From the NCBI RefSeq assembly GCF_013870525.1, contig NZ_JACBXD010000021.1, positions 47,531-111,530 of the forward strand: DNA of 64,000 nucleotides, in the 5' to 3' direction. Origin of the DNA: Amycolatopsis pittospori (GTDB lineage: Bacteria > Actinomycetota > Actinomycetes > Mycobacteriales > Pseudonocardiaceae). Position 1 is the first letter of the stretch. Each line of letters opens with the position of its first letter. Positions 24,516 to 31,856 of the stretch are shown here, in pieces. Position numbers and translations under genes: made by a program. Below the pieces are notes generated by a model. That model was given only the letters and a program-made list of their open reading frames with translations, made no database searches and was not told the origin of the DNA.

Positions 24516-25826
24516 ATGACGAGCAGGGTTTCCAGCGTGCCGCGCGTTCTCGGGCAGGTGACCACCGGCGCGGCGTTCGCCGTCTTCTTCGGGTTGACGG
24601 GCGCGGCCGTCGCGAACGCGAAAGAGAGCCCCGGTGCTGACGCGTGCAAGGCGAGTACGGCGGGATGCGGTGGCGGGGGCGGCGGCGACAAGGGGCAGAC
24701 GGGGGACCGTCCGCTCGGCCTCGCGCCATCGACGAAGCAGCGCATTCCGCAGATCATCAAGCCGCCGGAGAAGGGCAGCCTGCAGGAGAAGGGTAAGCAG
24801 CTGAAGCAGGCCGAGCCCAAGAAGGCCGCGCCGAAGCAGACCAAGCCGCAGAAGGCCGTACCGAAGAAACAGTCGGCCCAGCCCCGTGACAACGACGATC
24901 ACGACGAGAAGGACCACAAGTCCAAGAAGGAACGCGCCACCGACGAGCGGGACGACCGCGAGAAGAACCACGGCGACGGTGACGACGGCCGGAAGTCCAA
25001 AAAGGATGACCGTGACGATGACGACGATCGAGAGTCCAAAAAGGATCGCCGAGAAAAGGCCAAGGACCGAAAGTCCGAGCACTCCCGCGAAGACCGCGAC
25101 GAAGACAAGGCCGAGAAGCGGGGCAAGAAGCCTTCCAAGGCGGAGCGGCGCTCGAACGTCCGAGCTCGTTCCGTCCCCGCGAACTCGGTGCCCACCACAC
25201 GCCTGGCGAGTCTGAAGGCACCGGCGGGCGGCGATGGCGGCACCCCCTGGGGCGACGACGACAACTGGATCAGTCCAGGCTGCAAGCAGGACAACGACGG
25301 CTGTGAGCTGGTGTGGGACTACGCGTCCCGTATCACCAAGCCCATCCAGGAGGCCATCGGCCGCCTGCTGAAAGTGGAATCGACCGGGCCCGGCGCGGAC
25401 TTCGAAGCGGAGGGGCCGAACCGGAAGGGACGGGTCTTCTCCGTCGGGGGATATGCCTACGCGGACAAGGGGAAATGGAGTGCCTTGGACGGCCTGATCC
25501 AGGGGGAGTACTCGTTCGGCATCGACGGCAAGCTGGAGCTGACCATCACCAAGGAGGGCCCGCAGATCGACCTCGAAGCCTTGCTCGGCGCGAAGGTCAC
25601 CGGGCCGGAGATGGAGGTGCCGCTGGGGCCGCTGCTGGTCAAGGCCAAGCCCGAGATCTCGGCGGGGATCGGTGGGCAGTACGGGGTGGGCGTCGAACGT
25701 GGTGAGGACGGCAAGCGCCGGATCAAGACCAAAGGCGGGCTGACCGGGCCGGTCGGCGGCAGCACGGGGCTGGAGACCGACCTGAACGACGACTACTTCG
25801 GCCAGCTACCGGACGGGGGTTACTGA
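24516..25826 (+). CDS. Secreted protein with a long mixed-charge tract and a novel C-terminal domain
   Basis: 436 residues. A Sec-type signal peptide (about 1-34, ending AAVANA) precedes a short Cys/Gly stretch (CKASTAGCGGGGGG). Residues about 70-225 form a Lys/Asp/Glu/Arg-rich low-complexity tract (for example SKKDDRDDDDDRESKK) with almost no hydrophobics: an extended polyampholyte spacer. The C-terminal 170 residues hold a cysteine pair (PGCKQDNDGC), an amphipathic helix and a Gly-rich beta-like region (GGYAYADKGKW, QYGVGVERGEDGKR). No family recognised. The layout, exported stalk plus distal domain, suggests a wall-spanning or wall-binding protein. Confidence 0.6.
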   Translation: MTSRVSSVPRVLGQVTTGAAFAVFFGLTGAAVANAKESPGADACKASTAGCGGGGGGDKGQTGDRPLGLAPSTKQRIPQIIKPPEKGSLQEKGKQLKQAEPKKAAPKQTKPQKAVPKKQSAQPRDNDDHDEKDHKSKKERATDERDDREKNHGDGDDGRKSKKDDRDDDDDRESKKDRREKAKDRKSEHSREDRDEDKAEKRGKKPSKAERRSNVRARSVPANSVPTTRLASLKAPAGGDGGTPWGDDDNWISPGCKQDNDGCELVWDYASRITKPIQEAIGRLLKVESTGPGADFEAEGPNRKGRVFSVGGYAYADKGKWSALDGLIQGEYSFGIDGKLELTITKEGPQIDLEALLGAKVTGPEMEVPLGPLLVKAKPEISAGIGGQYGVGVERGEDGKRRIKTKGGLTGPVGGSTGLETDLNDDYFGQLPDGGY

Positions 25827-25939
25827 TTGTCGTGCGGGACTTGTCCAGCCCGAAGAGTTCCGCCTTCGTCCTGAGGGGAACCGCGAGGCGCGGGTGACCG
25901 ACTACTGTCGTGCCAGGCGATAGTGGAGGGTATGTCCAG

Positions 25940-26539
25940 ATGAGGTTCAAGCGGTTCGGTGCGTCGCTGCTGGTCTCCGGGTTGGCGCTGGTGGGTGCCG
26001 CGACCCCGGCCATGGCCCACTCGGAGTTGAAGAGCAGCGACCCCGCGAAGGGTGCTTCGCTGGCGACGCCGCCGACACAGGTCAAGCTGACCTTTTCCGG
26101 CCCGGTCACTCTCGCCGCGGACCCGATCCAGATCACCGGGCCCGAGAACGCGAAGTGGACCGTCGGACGCGCCGAGGTCGCGGGCACCGTCGTCACCGCG
26201 CCGGTCCAGGCCGTCGGGCCCGTGGGTGAGTACACCCTGCGCTACAAGGTGACCTTCGCGGATTCGCACGAGTCCAGCGGAACGGTGAAGTTCAACCTCA
26301 GCGCTCCCGTGGCACCGCCGGCTTCGAGTGCGCCGCCGGCGTCCTCCAGCAGCGCGGCGTCCGCTTCGCAGCAACCGGCGACCAGCGCCACGCCTGCCCC
26401 GCAGGCCGACGAGGCCACGCCCGAAGGCCTGCTGCCGACCTGGGTGTGGATCGTGCTGGCGGTCGCCGTGGTCCTCGCCGGAGTCGTCGTGGCGCTCCGC
26501 TTCACGCGCCGCAAGTCCGGCCCGGGCGACGAATCCTGA
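25940..26539 (+). CDS. CopC-domain membrane-anchored protein
   Basis: 199 residues from ATG 25940, with TGGAGGG upstream; an out-of-frame ATG at 25932 opens only three codons. Signal peptide (about 1-26, ending TPAMA) leaves mature His1 in AHSELKSSDPAKGASL, the copper-binding N-terminus of CopC/YobA-type domains; KLTFSGPV and GEYTLRYKVTFADSHESSG are further family blocks. An Ala/Ser/Pro linker and one C-terminal transmembrane helix with a basic tail follow. Probably binds Cu at the outer membrane face. No CopD partner is next to it. Confidence 0.82.
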   Translation: MRFKRFGASLLVSGLALVGAATPAMAHSELKSSDPAKGASLATPPTQVKLTFSGPVTLAADPIQITGPENAKWTVGRAEVAGTVVTAPVQAVGPVGEYTLRYKVTFADSHESSGTVKFNLSAPVAPPASSAPPASSSSAASASQQPATSATPAPQADEATPEGLLPTWVWIVLAVAVVLAGVVVALRFTRRKSGPGDES

Positions 26540-26588
26540 CGTGAAGGCCTCCTTCCCAACCCTGAAAGTCGGGAAGGAGGCCTTCACG
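26540..26588. terminator. Palindrome family C, copy 2: bidirectional terminator
   Basis: A perfect 18-bp stem (CGTGAAGGCCTCCTTCCC 26540-26557 with 26571-26588), loop 13, fills the gap between convergent genes ending at 26539 and 26594. Shares GTGAAGGCC with the copy at 12251. Confidence 0.75.
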
Positions 26589-26593
26589 GACCG

Positions 26594-27214
26594 TCAGCCG
26601 TGGCCGACGTCGGTGTTGCCCTTGGGCAGCTTCTTGCCGGAGGCGTCGAAGGCGGCCAGGTGGAGCGGGTCGGCGTCCGAGTCGAACCAGAACACGACGA
26701 TGTTCGGGTCCACGCTCCACGCGGCCTGGTGCGCGGTGACGGCCTTGCCGTTCACCTTCGCGGTGATCTTCGCGGCCGGACCGGCGTAGTACCCGAAGGA
26801 CGGGACGCCGTTCAGCCCACCGGACACCGCGTGGAAGCCGGGCGACTTGTCGGAGCCCTGGAACTCGTTGGTCGTGATGGCCGCGTTCACCTTGCCGTTC
26901 GCCGACCGGTGCCCCGCCGTGATCCCGAACGTCGTCTCCGGAAGCTGCTCGACGTCGACCTTGACGCCGTAGAACACCAGTTCACCGGCGCCGCTCTGGA
27001 CGCCGGTGCCGATGATGTCGCCCCACGGCGTGTTGTCCGGCTCCTCGGCCGACCGCGCCGGAGCGGCGGCCGCCACGACCTGCGCGGCCGGGGCGGGTAC
27101 AGGGGCAGGAGCGGGGGTCGCACCGGCGGTCAGTGTGCTCGACAGCGCGACCGCGAGCCCGGCGGCCGTGAGCCCGCCGCCGACCAGCAGCGTCCGCTTC
27201 CCGGGTGATTTCAT
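26594..27214 (-). CDS. Secreted protein homologous to the ectodomain of the sigma-linked membrane protein
   Basis: 206 residues from ATG 27214, preceded on the minus strand by GGGAGG. A signal peptide or membrane anchor (about 8-32), a Pro/Ala linker (33-57), then a domain of about 145 residues. That domain is clearly homologous to residues 100-249 of the membrane protein at 27834-28583: shared blocks include GSD-S-GFHA, FGYYAGPA versus FGYFAGPA, and AWSVDPNIVVFWFD versus PWSVDPSVVIFWFD. No cysteines or catalytic motif are evident. Divergent from the ECF sigma gene, with mirrored promoter elements between them. Function unknown; likely a released or surface competitor or ligand of the membrane copy (inference). 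Confidence 0.75.
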   Translation of the reverse strand: MKSPGKRTLLVGGGLTAAGLAVALSSTLTAGATPAPAPVPAPAAQVVAAAAPARSAEEPDNTPWGDIIGTGVQSGAGELVFYGVKVDVEQLPETTFGITAGHRSANGKVNAAITTNEFQGSDKSPGFHAVSGGLNGVPSFGYYAGPAAKITAKVNGKAVTAHQAAWSVDPNIVVFWFDSDADPLHLAAFDASGKKLPKGNTDVGHG

Positions 27215-27255
27215 TTGCAGTGCCTCCCAGTGGTCGAAGATCATTCGGAGATCTC

Positions 27256-27280
27256 TACGTGGAAGTGGTCGAAAAGGTTG
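27256..27280 (-). promoter_or_regulatory. Candidate ECF promoter for the secreted-domain gene
   Basis: Minus strand reads CAACC (27276-27280), 16 bases, then CGTA (27256-27259), resembling ECF promoters (AAC motif at -35, CGT at -10). Predicted transcription start near 27250 leaves a leader of about 35 nt that includes GGGAGG. It forms a mirror image of the plus-strand promoter. Confidence 0.5.
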
Positions 27281-27296
27281 AGGCAACCTTTCGACC
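27267..27296. promoter_or_regulatory. Inverted repeat holding both divergent -35 elements
   Basis: GGTCGAAAAGGTTG-AGG-CAACCTTTCGACC: a 13-bp inverted repeat with one bulged A. The two CAACC arms are the proposed -35 elements of the sigma gene (plus) and the secreted-domain gene (minus), so one symmetric site may recruit sigma in both directions. Confidence 0.6.
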
Positions 27297-27307
27297 GGCC
27301 AACCGTC
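27283..27307 (+). promoter_or_regulatory. Candidate autoregulated ECF promoter of the sigma gene
   Basis: GGCAAC (27282-27287), 16 bases, CGTC (27304-27307): close to the general ECF pattern GGAAC-N16/17-CGTC. A start site 7-9 bases downstream would coincide with the GTG at 27316, giving a leaderless mRNA, consistent with the lack of a ribosome-binding site there. Confidence 0.55.
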
Positions 27308-27315
27308 GAAGAAAT

Positions 27316-27837
27316 GTGGGAATCAAGGTGGCTCGCGGCGATGACGAGTTCGTCGAGTTCGTCCGGAACTCGTCGACCCGTCTGCAGCATGCCGCCTACC
27401 TGCTGACCAGCGACCGGCATCAGGCTGAGGACGCCGCGCAGACGGCGCTCGCCAAGACGTACGCGGCCTGGTCGCGGGTGCGCCGGAAGGACGCCTACGC
27501 CTACGCGCGGCAGGTCCTGGTGAACCACATCATCGACGGCTGGCGGCGCCCGATCCGCGAGAACGCGACCGAGGAGATCCCCGAGCGACCGAGCGGCTTG
27601 GACGTCGCCGGGGCCGTTGTCCAGCGGAAATGGCTGCTTGACGCGTTGCGTACGCTCACAGACCGGGAGCGGGCCGTCGTCGTGCTCAGGCACTTCTTCG
27701 ATCTGAAGGAGTCCGACGTGGCGGGCGAGCTGGGTGTCTCCGTGGGCACCGTGAAGAGCACCAACTCCCGCGCCCTGACCAAACTGCGGATCACCGCGGA
27801 GGACGGAACGGAACTGATCGGCGGACTGGGACGATGA
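27316..27837 (+). CDS. SigE-family ECF RNA polymerase sigma factor
   Basis: 173 residues from GTG 27316 (VGIKVARGDDEF); GTG 27328 is an alternative and the open frame begins at 27205. Region 2 (about 10-75) includes YLLTSDRHQAEDAAQTALAK, the core-binding and -10-reading segment, with AYARQVLVNHIIDGWRR. Region 4 (about 105-160) has LTDRERAVVVLRHFFDLKESDVAGELGVSVGTVKS, the helix-turn-helix that reads -35. This matches the streptomycete SigE-type (TIGR02983-like) ECF group. Overlaps the membrane protein gene by ATGA (27834-27837), the usual sigma/anti-sigma arrangement. No long C-terminal extension. Confidence 0.9.
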   Translation: MGIKVARGDDEFVEFVRNSSTRLQHAAYLLTSDRHQAEDAAQTALAKTYAAWSRVRRKDAYAYARQVLVNHIIDGWRRPIRENATEEIPERPSGLDVAGAVVQRKWLLDALRTLTDRERAVVVLRHFFDLKESDVAGELGVSVGTVKSTNSRALTKLRITAEDGTELIGGLGR

Positions 27838-28583
27838 CCGACATCGAGACACTGCGCTCGGCACTGCGCGAAGAGCCTGCCGAGGAGTTCTCGGCGCCCG
27901 ACATCGGCGCGATCATGGCCAAGGGCAGGCGCATCCGGCGGCGTCGCCGTCTGACGACCGGAGCGGGCGGTGTCGCCGCCACCGTGGTGACGGTGCTGGT
28001 CATCGTCGGCGCGGTCGCGCTGCGGGAGCCCGCGCGGCAGCCCGAGGTCCTCCCGCCCGCCGCGAGCGCGCCGTCGTCCTCGACGGCGTCACCGGTCCCG
28101 CCCGCCCCGGTCGCCACCGCACCGCCGTACTCGGAGCTGGCGCCGCTGGGCGACGTGATCCCCCTGGGCGTCAAGGGTGACGGCGACCGGGAGATGGTGC
28201 TCTACGCGTTCGCGATCGACCAGCCGACGCAGCCGGGCGTCGAGTTCGGCCTGAAGGTCGGCTACCGCAACGCCGACGGCACCTACGACGGGCTACTGGC
28301 CACCAACGAGTACAAGGGCTCGGACCGGTCGTTCGGCTTCCACGCCACCGACGGGGGCGAGCGGGTCCAGAACACCTTCATCCCGGTTTTCGGCTACTTC
28401 GCCGGTCCGGCGGTGCGGATCACCAGCACCGTCCGCGGCAAGCCGGTCGAGGCGAAGGCCGTCCCTTGGAGTGTGGACCCGTCGGTCGTGATCTTCTGGT
28501 TCGACCAGGCCCAAGTGGAGTCCTCGGACGTCCTGACCCCGCTCGTCGCCTACGACGCCAAGGGCCAGCGCCTCACCAAATAG
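27834..28583 (+). CDS. Sigma-linked membrane protein, probable anti-sigma factor with duplicated ectodomain
   Basis: 249 residues. A short cytoplasmic N-terminus (1-40) has an acidic helix then a basic stop-transfer cluster GRRIRRRRR; one transmembrane helix (about 43-63); a Pro/Ala/Ser stalk (65-98); and an external domain (100-249) homologous to the secreted protein encoded divergently at 26594-27214. Overlap with the sigma gene and membrane topology argue for a sensor/anti-sigma role, but the 40-residue cytoplasmic part lacks a zinc (HxxxCxxC) motif and is short for a classic anti-sigma domain. Ends one base before a bidirectional palindrome. Confidence 0.7.
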   Translation: MTDIETLRSALREEPAEEFSAPDIGAIMAKGRRIRRRRRLTTGAGGVAATVVTVLVIVGAVALREPARQPEVLPPAASAPSSSTASPVPPAPVATAPPYSELAPLGDVIPLGVKGDGDREMVLYAFAIDQPTQPGVEFGLKVGYRNADGTYDGLLATNEYKGSDRSFGFHATDGGERVQNTFIPVFGYFAGPAVRITSTVRGKPVEAKAVPWSVDPSVVIFWFDQAQVESSDVLTPLVAYDAKGQRLTK

Positions 28584-28647
28584 CGCGTTTAGTCCTCTGG
28601 ATGCGGTCCTTGCGTGTGCAAGTACCGCATTCAGAGGACTGAACGCG
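28584..28647. terminator. Palindrome family B, copy 1: bidirectional terminator
   Basis: 24-bp stem (28584-28607 with 28624-28647) containing two G-T wobbles, capped by an inner CTTGC-GTGT-GCAAG stem. Located exactly between convergent genes ending at 28583 and 28653. The sequence TTTAGTCCTCTGG recurs at 54825-54890 and, as a half copy, at 37547-37583. Confidence 0.75.
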
Positions 28648-28652
28648 AGGAA

Positions 28653-29612
28653 TCAGGCGGCGGCCTGGGTGAGGACCTGGTCGACGACGGTGTGCGACGG
28701 GAGGATCAGGTCGCGCTCGGTGCCGGCGTCGATCTTGCCTTCGAGCAGTTCGAGGAACCGGTCCAGCTGGGTGGCCAATGGCTCGCGGGCGGTGACCAGT
28801 TCCGGGATCTCGATGACGGTCTGCTGCCGGTAGCCGAGGCCGTCCGGGGTGACCGAGTCGTGCGAGACGTGCCGGTAGATGGTGACGTCGCGGCGGAGCA
28901 GGTCGATCTCGATCATACGGTCCAATTCGGACACCCAGAGCGAACGGACCTTGCGCTGTCCCAGGCGGGACGCGGAAACCGTGGCGAGTCCGGTCTCGAA
29001 CGAAAGCACCGTCTCGATGGTGTCTTCGGCGCCCTCGACCGAGTTCGGGTGGAAGTAGCCGGCGCCGGAGGCGACCCGCGCCGGGGTCGCGCCGCCGAAG
29101 AACTGGATCGCCAGGTCGACGTCGTGCACCAGCAGGTCCCAGGCGACACCGGTCTTGATGCGCGGCGCGTACGGGCCGTGGCGGCGGGCCATCAGGTGGA
29201 TCGGCTCGTTCACCAGCGCCCGCGCGGTCATCACGGCCGGGTTGTAGCGCTCCAGGAGCCCGCACATCAGCGGGACGTCCTTCTTCGCCGACAGCCCGAC
29301 GATCTCCTGGGAGAATTCGAGGCTGTTGCAGACCGGCTTCTCGACCAGCATCGGCTTGCCCTGGCCCAGAACCTCCTGCGCCAGCTCGTAATGCGCCTCG
29401 GTGGCCGAAGCGAGCACAACAGCGTCCACATCGGACAGTGAGCCGATTTCGGGCGTCCACTGGGTTTCGTAGCGTTCGGCGACCTTGCGGCCGGCCTCTT
29501 CGCGCGGGTCGATCACGCGGACGAGGTCCACGTTCTCGTTCGCCGCGAGCACACGGGCGTGCAGCGAGCCCATGTTCCCCGTACCGATGAGGGCGATCTT
29601 GTGCGTGGTCAT
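28653..29612 (-). CDS. Gfo/Idh/MocA-family oxidoreductase
   Basis: 319 residues. N-terminal Rossmann fold with GTGNMGSLHARVL (10-22) and the family signature EKPVCNSLEFSQEIV containing the catalytic lysine of EKP. The C-terminal half is the substrate-binding/dimer domain, with WDLLVHDVDLAIQFFG supplying the conserved HDxD-like histidine and aspartate. Probably NAD(P)-dependent oxidation of a nucleotide sugar, producing the keto group used by the coupled aminotransferase (ATGA overlap at 29609-29612). This oxidoreductase/DegT pairing is known from 3-amino-sugar pathways (WlbA/WbpB with WbpE), though sugar identity is not visible. Confidence 0.85.
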   Translation of the reverse strand: MTTHKIALIGTGNMGSLHARVLAANENVDLVRVIDPREEAGRKVAERYETQWTPEIGSLSDVDAVVLASATEAHYELAQEVLGQGKPMLVEKPVCNSLEFSQEIVGLSAKKDVPLMCGLLERYNPAVMTARALVNEPIHLMARRHGPYAPRIKTGVAWDLLVHDVDLAIQFFGGATPARVASGAGYFHPNSVEGAEDTIETVLSFETGLATVSASRLGQRKVRSLWVSELDRMIEIDLLRRDVTIYRHVSHDSVTPDGLGYRQQTVIEIPELVTAREPLATQLDRFLELLEGKIDAGTERDLILPSHTVVDQVLTQAAA

Positions 29613-30715
29613 GCGCCGAGCACCTCACGAACCGTTTCGATGATGGTGTCCAGGTCGGACTCGGAAAGGTGCGGGTGCACAGGCAGGGAAAGCGCCTGAG
29701 CGGCGACGGAAGCGGCCACCGGGAAGTCCTCGACCTTCGCGTCGGGGATCAGCGGGTTGTTCCGGTAGCAGTCGTAGTCGAAGACGATCTTCGGGTAGTA
29801 GATCCCGTTGCCGATGCCGCGTTCGGTGAGCGCGGCGGCGAGCTCGTCACGCGAGAGGAACGCGTGCGGGCCGACCAGCACGGTGTACTGGTGCCACACG
29901 TGTTCGCGGCCCGGGAGGACCTGCGGGATGTCGAGACCCGGGGTGCCGGCGAGGCCTTCGGAAAGGCGCTTCGCGTTGGACTGGCGGGCGGCGGTGAGCT
30001 GGTCCAGCTTCTCCAGCTGCGGGATGCCGACGGCGGCGTGCAGATCGGTCATCCGGTAGTTGTGCCCGGCGACCTCGTACTGGTAGCGGGCACGCATGCC
30101 CTGGTTGCGCAGGACGCGCAGCGCGTCGGCCAGCTTGTCGTCATCCGTGGTGATGACGCCGCCCTCGGCGGTGGTGATGTTCTTGGTGGCGTACAAGGAG
30201 AAGCAGCCGATCCCGAAGGACCCCGCCTGCTTGCCCTCGAACGACGCCCCGACCGCCTGCGCGGAGTCCTCGATGACCTGGAGACCGTGCTCGGCGGCCA
30301 GCGGCGCGAGCTTGCCCATGTCCGCGGTCTGCCCGTAGAGGTGCACCGGCATGAGGACCTTGGTGCGGTCGGTGACCGCGGCGGCGACGGCGTCCGGGTC
30401 GATCGCGAAGTCGTCGCGCCGGATGTCGGCGAAGCGGACGGTCGCGCCGGCTTCCAGGATCGCGTTCAGCGTCGCCACGAAGGTGAACGGCGAGGTGACG
30501 ACCTCGTCGCCCGGCTTGAGGTCGAGCGCCTGGAGCGCGGCGACCAGCGCGGTGGTGCCGTTGTTGACGGCGATCGCGTGCTTCGTGCCGGAAACGGTCG
30601 CGAACGCGTCCTCGAAGCGCTTGACCATCGGTCCCTGTGCGATGGCGCCGGATCGCAGCACCTCGACGACGAGGTCCTCCGCGTCACGGACGTCGACCAC
30701 GGTAATGGGGATCAT
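29609..30715 (-). CDS. DegT/DnrJ/EryC1/StrS-family sugar aminotransferase (glycan cluster 2)
   Basis: 368 residues from ATG 30715 (MIPITVVDVRDAED); the open frame starts at 30805. PLP site: SFTFV-like segment SPFTFVATLNAIL, aspartate in VIEDSAQAVGA, Schiff-base Lys178 in YATKNITTAEGG. Closest in feel to the WbpE/VioA/PglE group. Only modestly similar to the aminotransferase at 19203, so the two serve different sugars or branches. First gene of a two-gene minus-strand operon with the MocA-type oxidoreductase; divergent from the LpxA-like acyltransferase 158 bp away. Confidence 0.88.
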   Translation of the reverse strand: MIPITVVDVRDAEDLVVEVLRSGAIAQGPMVKRFEDAFATVSGTKHAIAVNNGTTALVAALQALDLKPGDEVVTSPFTFVATLNAILEAGATVRFADIRRDDFAIDPDAVAAAVTDRTKVLMPVHLYGQTADMGKLAPLAAEHGLQVIEDSAQAVGASFEGKQAGSFGIGCFSLYATKNITTAEGGVITTDDDKLADALRVLRNQGMRARYQYEVAGHNYRMTDLHAAVGIPQLEKLDQLTAARQSNAKRLSEGLAGTPGLDIPQVLPGREHVWHQYTVLVGPHAFLSRDELAAALTERGIGNGIYYPKIVFDYDCYRNNPLIPDAKVEDFPVAASVAAQALSLPVHPHLSESDLDTIIETVREVLGA

Positions 30716-30873
30716 CTGCAAGTCTCTCTCGACTGGGCGTTCTGGTGCGTCCGGTACAGTGAGCCGCCGGTTCTGCGTCCGGCCGCCCTCTCTGGCGCGG
30801 GCCACACGTTACCGGGACCGCCGAAGCGCCCATTACCCCAGGCTGTCTCCCAGCCACAACGAACGGATCTCAC
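30716..30873. promoter_or_regulatory. Divergent promoter region of the amino-sugar/acyl cluster
   Basis: 158 bp between the aminotransferase (minus) and LpxA-like (plus) starts. It must contain both promoters. I see only a weak hairpin GGCTGTCTCCCAGCC at 30841-30855 and no convincing operator. Confidence 0.4.
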
Positions 30874-31599
30874 GTGGTGAACCGCATCCACCCGACCGCG
30901 ATCATCGGCGAGGGTGTCGAGCTCGGCGACGACAACGTCATCGGGCCGTTCACGGTCATCGTGGGGCCCGCCCGCATCGGCGACGGCAACTGGATCGGCC
31001 CGCACGTGACCATCGGGACCCCGGGTGAGGACCGCGGCCGCGAGCACCCCGCGGCCTGGGAAGCCGCGCCGACCGGTGATCCCGATCACGACGGCCACGG
31101 CGTCGTCATCGGCAGCCGCAACCGGATCCGCGAGTACGTCAGCGTCCACCAGGGCACCTGGCGCACGACCACCATCGGCGACGGCGGCTATTTCCTCCGC
31201 GGCTCCCACATTGCGCACGACTGCCTGGTCGAGGACGCCGTCACCGTCGCCTCGAACGTCATCACCGGTGGCCACTGCCACATCTGGTCTGGCGCGAACC
31301 TGGGCATGGGCGCGATCCTGCACCAGCGGGTCGTGATCGGCCCCGGCGCGATGGTCGGGATGAGCTCCGCGGTCCGCAAGGAGGTGGGCGCGTTCACCAT
31401 CGCCGTCGGCAACCCCGCACGGGTGACAGGCGTCAATACCGTCGGGCTGTCCCGTCGCGGGCTGGACGAGGCCACCATCGAGGCACTGGGACCGTGGCTG
31501 AAGGGTAAGGGCGGTCTCCCTGAGGACGGGCTGGCCGACCGGCTGCCCGGCGACCTCTCTACCTTGGTGAAGGCGTGGGACGCCCGTCCGCGCGAGTGA
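30874..31599 (+). CDS. LpxA-like acyl-ACP acyltransferase (left-handed beta-helix)
   Basis: 241 residues, GTG start at 30874 (second GTG at 30877). Hexapeptide repeats fill residues about 5-150 (IHPTAIIGEGVELGDDNVIG onward), and the helical C-terminus begins GNPARVTGVNTVGLSRRGL, the LpxA pattern. SHIAHDC (His112, His115) aligns with the AHIAHDC block that holds catalytic His125 of E. coli LpxA, and IREYVSVHQGT with IREFVTINRGT. Gram-positive bacteria make no lipid A, so the acceptor is probably a different amino sugar; the ACP encoded next door would supply the acyl donor (inference). Begins the plus-strand acyl operon. Confidence 0.82.
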   Translation: MVNRIHPTAIIGEGVELGDDNVIGPFTVIVGPARIGDGNWIGPHVTIGTPGEDRGREHPAAWEAAPTGDPDHDGHGVVIGSRNRIREYVSVHQGTWRTTTIGDGGYFLRGSHIAHDCLVEDAVTVASNVITGGHCHIWSGANLGMGAILHQRVVIGPGAMVGMSSAVRKEVGAFTIAVGNPARVTGVNTVGLSRRGLDEATIEALGPWLKGKGGLPEDGLADRLPGDLSTLVKAWDARPRE

Positions 31600-31616
31600 G
31601 TACTAGGAGTTCAACG

Positions 31617-31856
31617 ATGGCGGAAGTCGCCGGCAAGCTGCGTGAGGTCTTCGTCGAGGCGCTGGACCTCGACGGCGAGGTCGATGTCGAGAACCTGAAG
31701 TACCGCGACATCGAGGCCTGGGACTCGGTGGGGCACATGGCGCTGGTCGCGGCCATCGAGGACGAGTTCGATGTGGAATTCGACACCGACCAGGTGATCG
31801 ACATGTCCAGCTTCAAGGTCGCCGTCGACATGGTGACCGACCTCCAGTCCAAGTGA
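31617..31856 (+). CDS. Acyl carrier protein
   Basis: 79 residues from ATG 31617, preceded by TAGGAGT. Acidic four-helix ACP with the phosphopantetheine site DSVGHMALVAAIEDEF (Ser37). It has the IDMSSFKVAVDMV helix IV typical of free-standing ACPs in modification clusters. Not the housekeeping ACP, judged by context: it is embedded with an LpxA-like acyltransferase, FabG-like reductase and AMP-ligase. The stop overlaps the SDR start (GTGATG at 31853). Confidence 0.92.
   Translation: MAEVAGKLREVFVEALDLDGEVDVENLKYRDIEAWDSVGHMALVAAIEDEFDVEFDTDQVIDMSSFKVAVDMVTDLQSK

Noticed and set aside
24516..25826. Polymorphic toxin with an adjacent immunity gene
   Set aside because: No toxin-domain motif is visible and the following gene is a CopC-like protein, not an immunity protein.
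25932..25943. Upstream mini-ORF (three codons) overlapping the CopC start
   Set aside because: ATGTCCAGATGA may simply be chance next to the ribosome-binding site; it is recorded only because it affects the start choice.
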